Shown: one piece after another, positions 7,174 to 8,816 of the stretch
Position numbering within the stretch: the first letter of the stretch is position 1
Layout of the letters: every line of letters starts with the position of its first letter
Assembly: GCA_902826945.1 (NCBI GenBank)
Contig: CADEGS010000113.1
Location: 5,169-13,984 of the forward strand
Source of the DNA: an uncultured bacterium
GTDB taxonomy: Bacteria; Planctomycetota; UBA1135; GCA-002686595
Reading direction: 5' to 3'
Length of the DNA: 8,816 nt
The notes under the pieces: model-generated
Database searches by the model: none
What the model saw: the letters and a program-made list of their open reading frames with translations, nothing else
What the model was told of the DNA's origin: nothing
Made by a program: the position numbers and the translations under genes

Positions 7174-8816
7174 GCGGACCGGCGAGCGCCCGCAAGAGCG
7201 AGCGGACGAGCGCCGCGCAGAAGCTCGCCGCGCTCGCGCGCGCGTGGCCGCTGGCCGTGCTCGCGCTCCTCGCCTGGCCGTTCGGCGGCGCGCCGCTGGC
7301 GCTCGATCCCTGGCCGCACCTGGCCGGCGCGGGCTACGTCGCGCTGGCCGCGGCGCCGCCGGCGCTGGCGCTCCTGCTCGAGCGCAGGACCGCTACCGCG
7401 CGCGGCCTCCCGTGGCTCCTGCTCACGCTGGCCTGGGCCCTCGGCCGCACGCTCCTCGGCCACCTCGACGACACCTTCGCCGCGCGCGCGACGCTCGTGC
7501 TGCTCGCCGCGGCGCCCGCGCTCGTCGCGACCGGCGCGCGCCTGGAGGAGCGCGAGCGTCGGCTCCTCGTCCCGGCCCTGGCCGCGCTCTCGCTCTCCCT
7601 CACGCTCCGCGCCCTGTGGGGCGCGACGCGCGAGCCCCCGGACTGGGCCGGCGTGCTCGGCAACAGCGGCCCCCTCTCGCAGGCCGCCCTGCCCGGCGCC
7701 CTGTGCGGCGCTTTCCTCGCCGCGCGCGGCCCGGGCGCTGCGCGGCGCGCGCTGGGAGCGGCCGCCGTCGTCGCCTTCGCGCTGCACGCCGGGCTCGCCC
7801 CCGTGCTCGCCGGCGCGGCGGCCTTCGCCGCGGCCGCGGGACTCGGCGCGCTCGTGTGGCGAGGCGCGAGCGGTCGCGAGCGCGGCACGCTCGCGCTCGC
7901 CGCGCTGGTCGTGCTCGCGCTCCCCGCCTGGCGCCTGGCGAGCACAGCGAGCGCGAAACCCGCGACGTCCCCCACCGCTGCGGACGGCGCGTCAGCGGCG
8001 AACGCCCGGAACGAGACGAGCGCGATCGCCACAGGAGAGCCCGCGGTCGGCGGCGACCTGGGCGGTCTCACGGTCCGCACCCGCTTGTGGACCCGCGTCC
8101 CCGCCCTCCTCGCCCGCCACCCCCTCGGCGTCGGCCCGGGCCAGCTCCAGGCGACCTTCCCTCCGGTGCGCGATCCCCGCGAGCGCGCCCTCTCCGACGC
8201 CGCGGCCGGCGGCGCGACCGAGGTCGAGCACCTCCACTCCGACCCGCTCCAGGCCCTGGCGGAGCTCGGCCCGCTCGGCGGCGGCGCCTGGATCCTGTTC
8301 CTCGTCGCGACCGCGCTCGCTTGCGTGCGCTCGCTGCGCAAGGGCGAGGCCGCCCGGGCAGCCGCCGCCGTGGCGCTCACCGGCCTGCTCGCGAACGGCC
8401 TGGCCCACACGCCGCTCACCGTGCAACCGGTCTCGGCCGCGATCGGCTTCCTCCTGTGCGGCGCCGTGCTGGCGAAGCCAGGCGAGCGCCGCGACGCCCT
8501 CCCCGCGCACGCAGCCTTCGCCTCGCCGACCGCCCTGGTTGCCCGAGCTTCCTCGCTCGCAGCGCTCGTCGCGCTGCCCTTCGCGCTGCCGCTCCTCGCC
8601 CACGGAAGGGCGCTCGCGAGCTACGTCGACGCCGCCCGCCGCATCGACGAGCGCCTGGCTGCGCTCGATGGCGCCGCGCCCGATCCCTCGGACCCCGTCC
8701 TCCGCGCCGCCGCCCTCGACGCCCGAGCCGCCCTCGAGCGCGCCCTCGACGCCTCCCCCGACTCGGTCCCCGCACTCGTCCTCACCGCGCGCGCCGCCCC
8801 CCCCGCCGAGCGCATC
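7170..8816 (+). CDS. O-antigen ligase/polymerase family membrane protein with C-terminal TPR-like segment (3' truncated)
   Basis: The frame is open from the GTG at 7170 to the window end (549 residues, no stop). The GTG overlaps the ftsY TGA as GTGA, and no Shine-Dalgarno is seen. The protein is hydrophobic, with about 8 candidate membrane helices between residues 24 and 257, a large presumably periplasmic loop (about 258-372), then about 4 more helices to about 477. The loop has the family signature: RTRLWTRVPALLARHPLGVGPG (303-324), then HLHSDPLQALAELGPLGG (354-371), matching the usual R...W...hPl.GvGpG and HxHNxYLQ.laElG. Arg303/305 and His354/356 correspond to residues needed in WaaL-type enzymes. 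Such proteins join or polymerise lipid-linked glycans at the outer face of the inner membrane, or glycosylate proteins. Residues about 485-549 look like the start of helical TPR-type repeats (RAALERALDASPDS), as seen in some ligases. Ser/Asp replaces Asn/Asp in the signature. The exact substrate is unknown. Confidence 0.82.
   Translation, partial: MSGPASARKSERTSAAQKLAALARAWPLAVLALLAWPFGGAPLALDPWPHLAGAGYVALAAAPPALALLLERRTATARGLPWLLLTLAWALGRTLLGHLDDTFAARATLVLLAAAPALVATGARLEERERRLLVPALAALSLSLTLRALWGATREPPDWAGVLGNSGPLSQAALPGALCGAFLAARGPGAARRALGAAAVVAFALHAGLAPVLAGAAAFAAAAGLGALVWRGASGRERGTLALAALVVLALPAWRLASTASAKPATSPTAADGASAANARNETSAIATGEPAVGGDLGGLTVRTRLWTRVPALLARHPLGVGPGQLQATFPPVRDPRERALSDAAAGGATEVEHLHSDPLQALAELGPLGGGAWILFLVATALACVRSLRKGEAARAAAAVALTGLLANGLAHTPLTVQPVSAAIGFLLCGAVLAKPGERRDALPAHAAFASPTALVARASSLAALVALPFALPLLAHGRALASYVDAARRIDERLAALDGAAPDPSDPVLRAAALDARAALERALDASPDSVPALVLTARAAPPAERI

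Noticed and set aside
7334..8419. Long - strand frames opposite the ligase gene.
   Set aside because: They are Ser/Arg/Ala-rich without domains, whereas the + strand frame gives clear membrane helices and a ligase signature.

Overview
The window is very GC-rich (well above two thirds G+C by eye, with almost every third codon position G or C) and is nearly fully coding. All six genes run on the + strand, and the five stop codons that can be seen are all TGA. The GC content and the order ribH - nusB - ftsY suggest a high-GC Gram-negative-type bacterium. A planctomycete is my best guess, but this is inference from memory of gene order, and a myxobacterium-like lineage is not excluded. No RNA gene, insertion sequence, CRISPR array or sign of recent transfer was seen.

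Region 1 (1-5201) holds two adjacent RND-type efflux pump permease genes. The first is cut by the left edge, so only its C-terminal half is present. The second is complete (1179 residues) and starts inside the stop codon of the first through an ATGA overlap, so the two are almost certainly co-transcribed and translationally coupled. They may form a mixed trimer, as MdtB and MdtC do. The second permease has an unusually long segment between transmembrane helices 6 and 7 that carries two additional candidate membrane helices.

Region 2 (5202-5282) is the only intergenic gap. It holds a perfect 18-bp palindrome just after the pump genes, a promoter-like pair of hexamers with 17-bp spacing, and a second GC hairpin in what would be the leader of the next transcript.

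Region 3 (5283-8816) is a tight housekeeping operon. It encodes RibH (lumazine synthase, riboflavin pathway), NusB (rRNA antitermination), FtsY (signal recognition particle receptor) and a polytopic membrane protein of the O-antigen ligase/polymerase family that runs off the right edge. The junctions are an ATGA overlap, a 5-nt gap and a GTGA overlap, so a single transcript is likely. The first three genes are core growth functions. The fourth is a cell-surface polysaccharide enzyme whose coupling to ftsY is less expected.

I found no clear new multi-gene system. The most unusual items are the enlarged TM6-TM7 linker of the second pump permease, the coupled ftsY - ligase pair, and the symmetric elements in the single intergenic gap.
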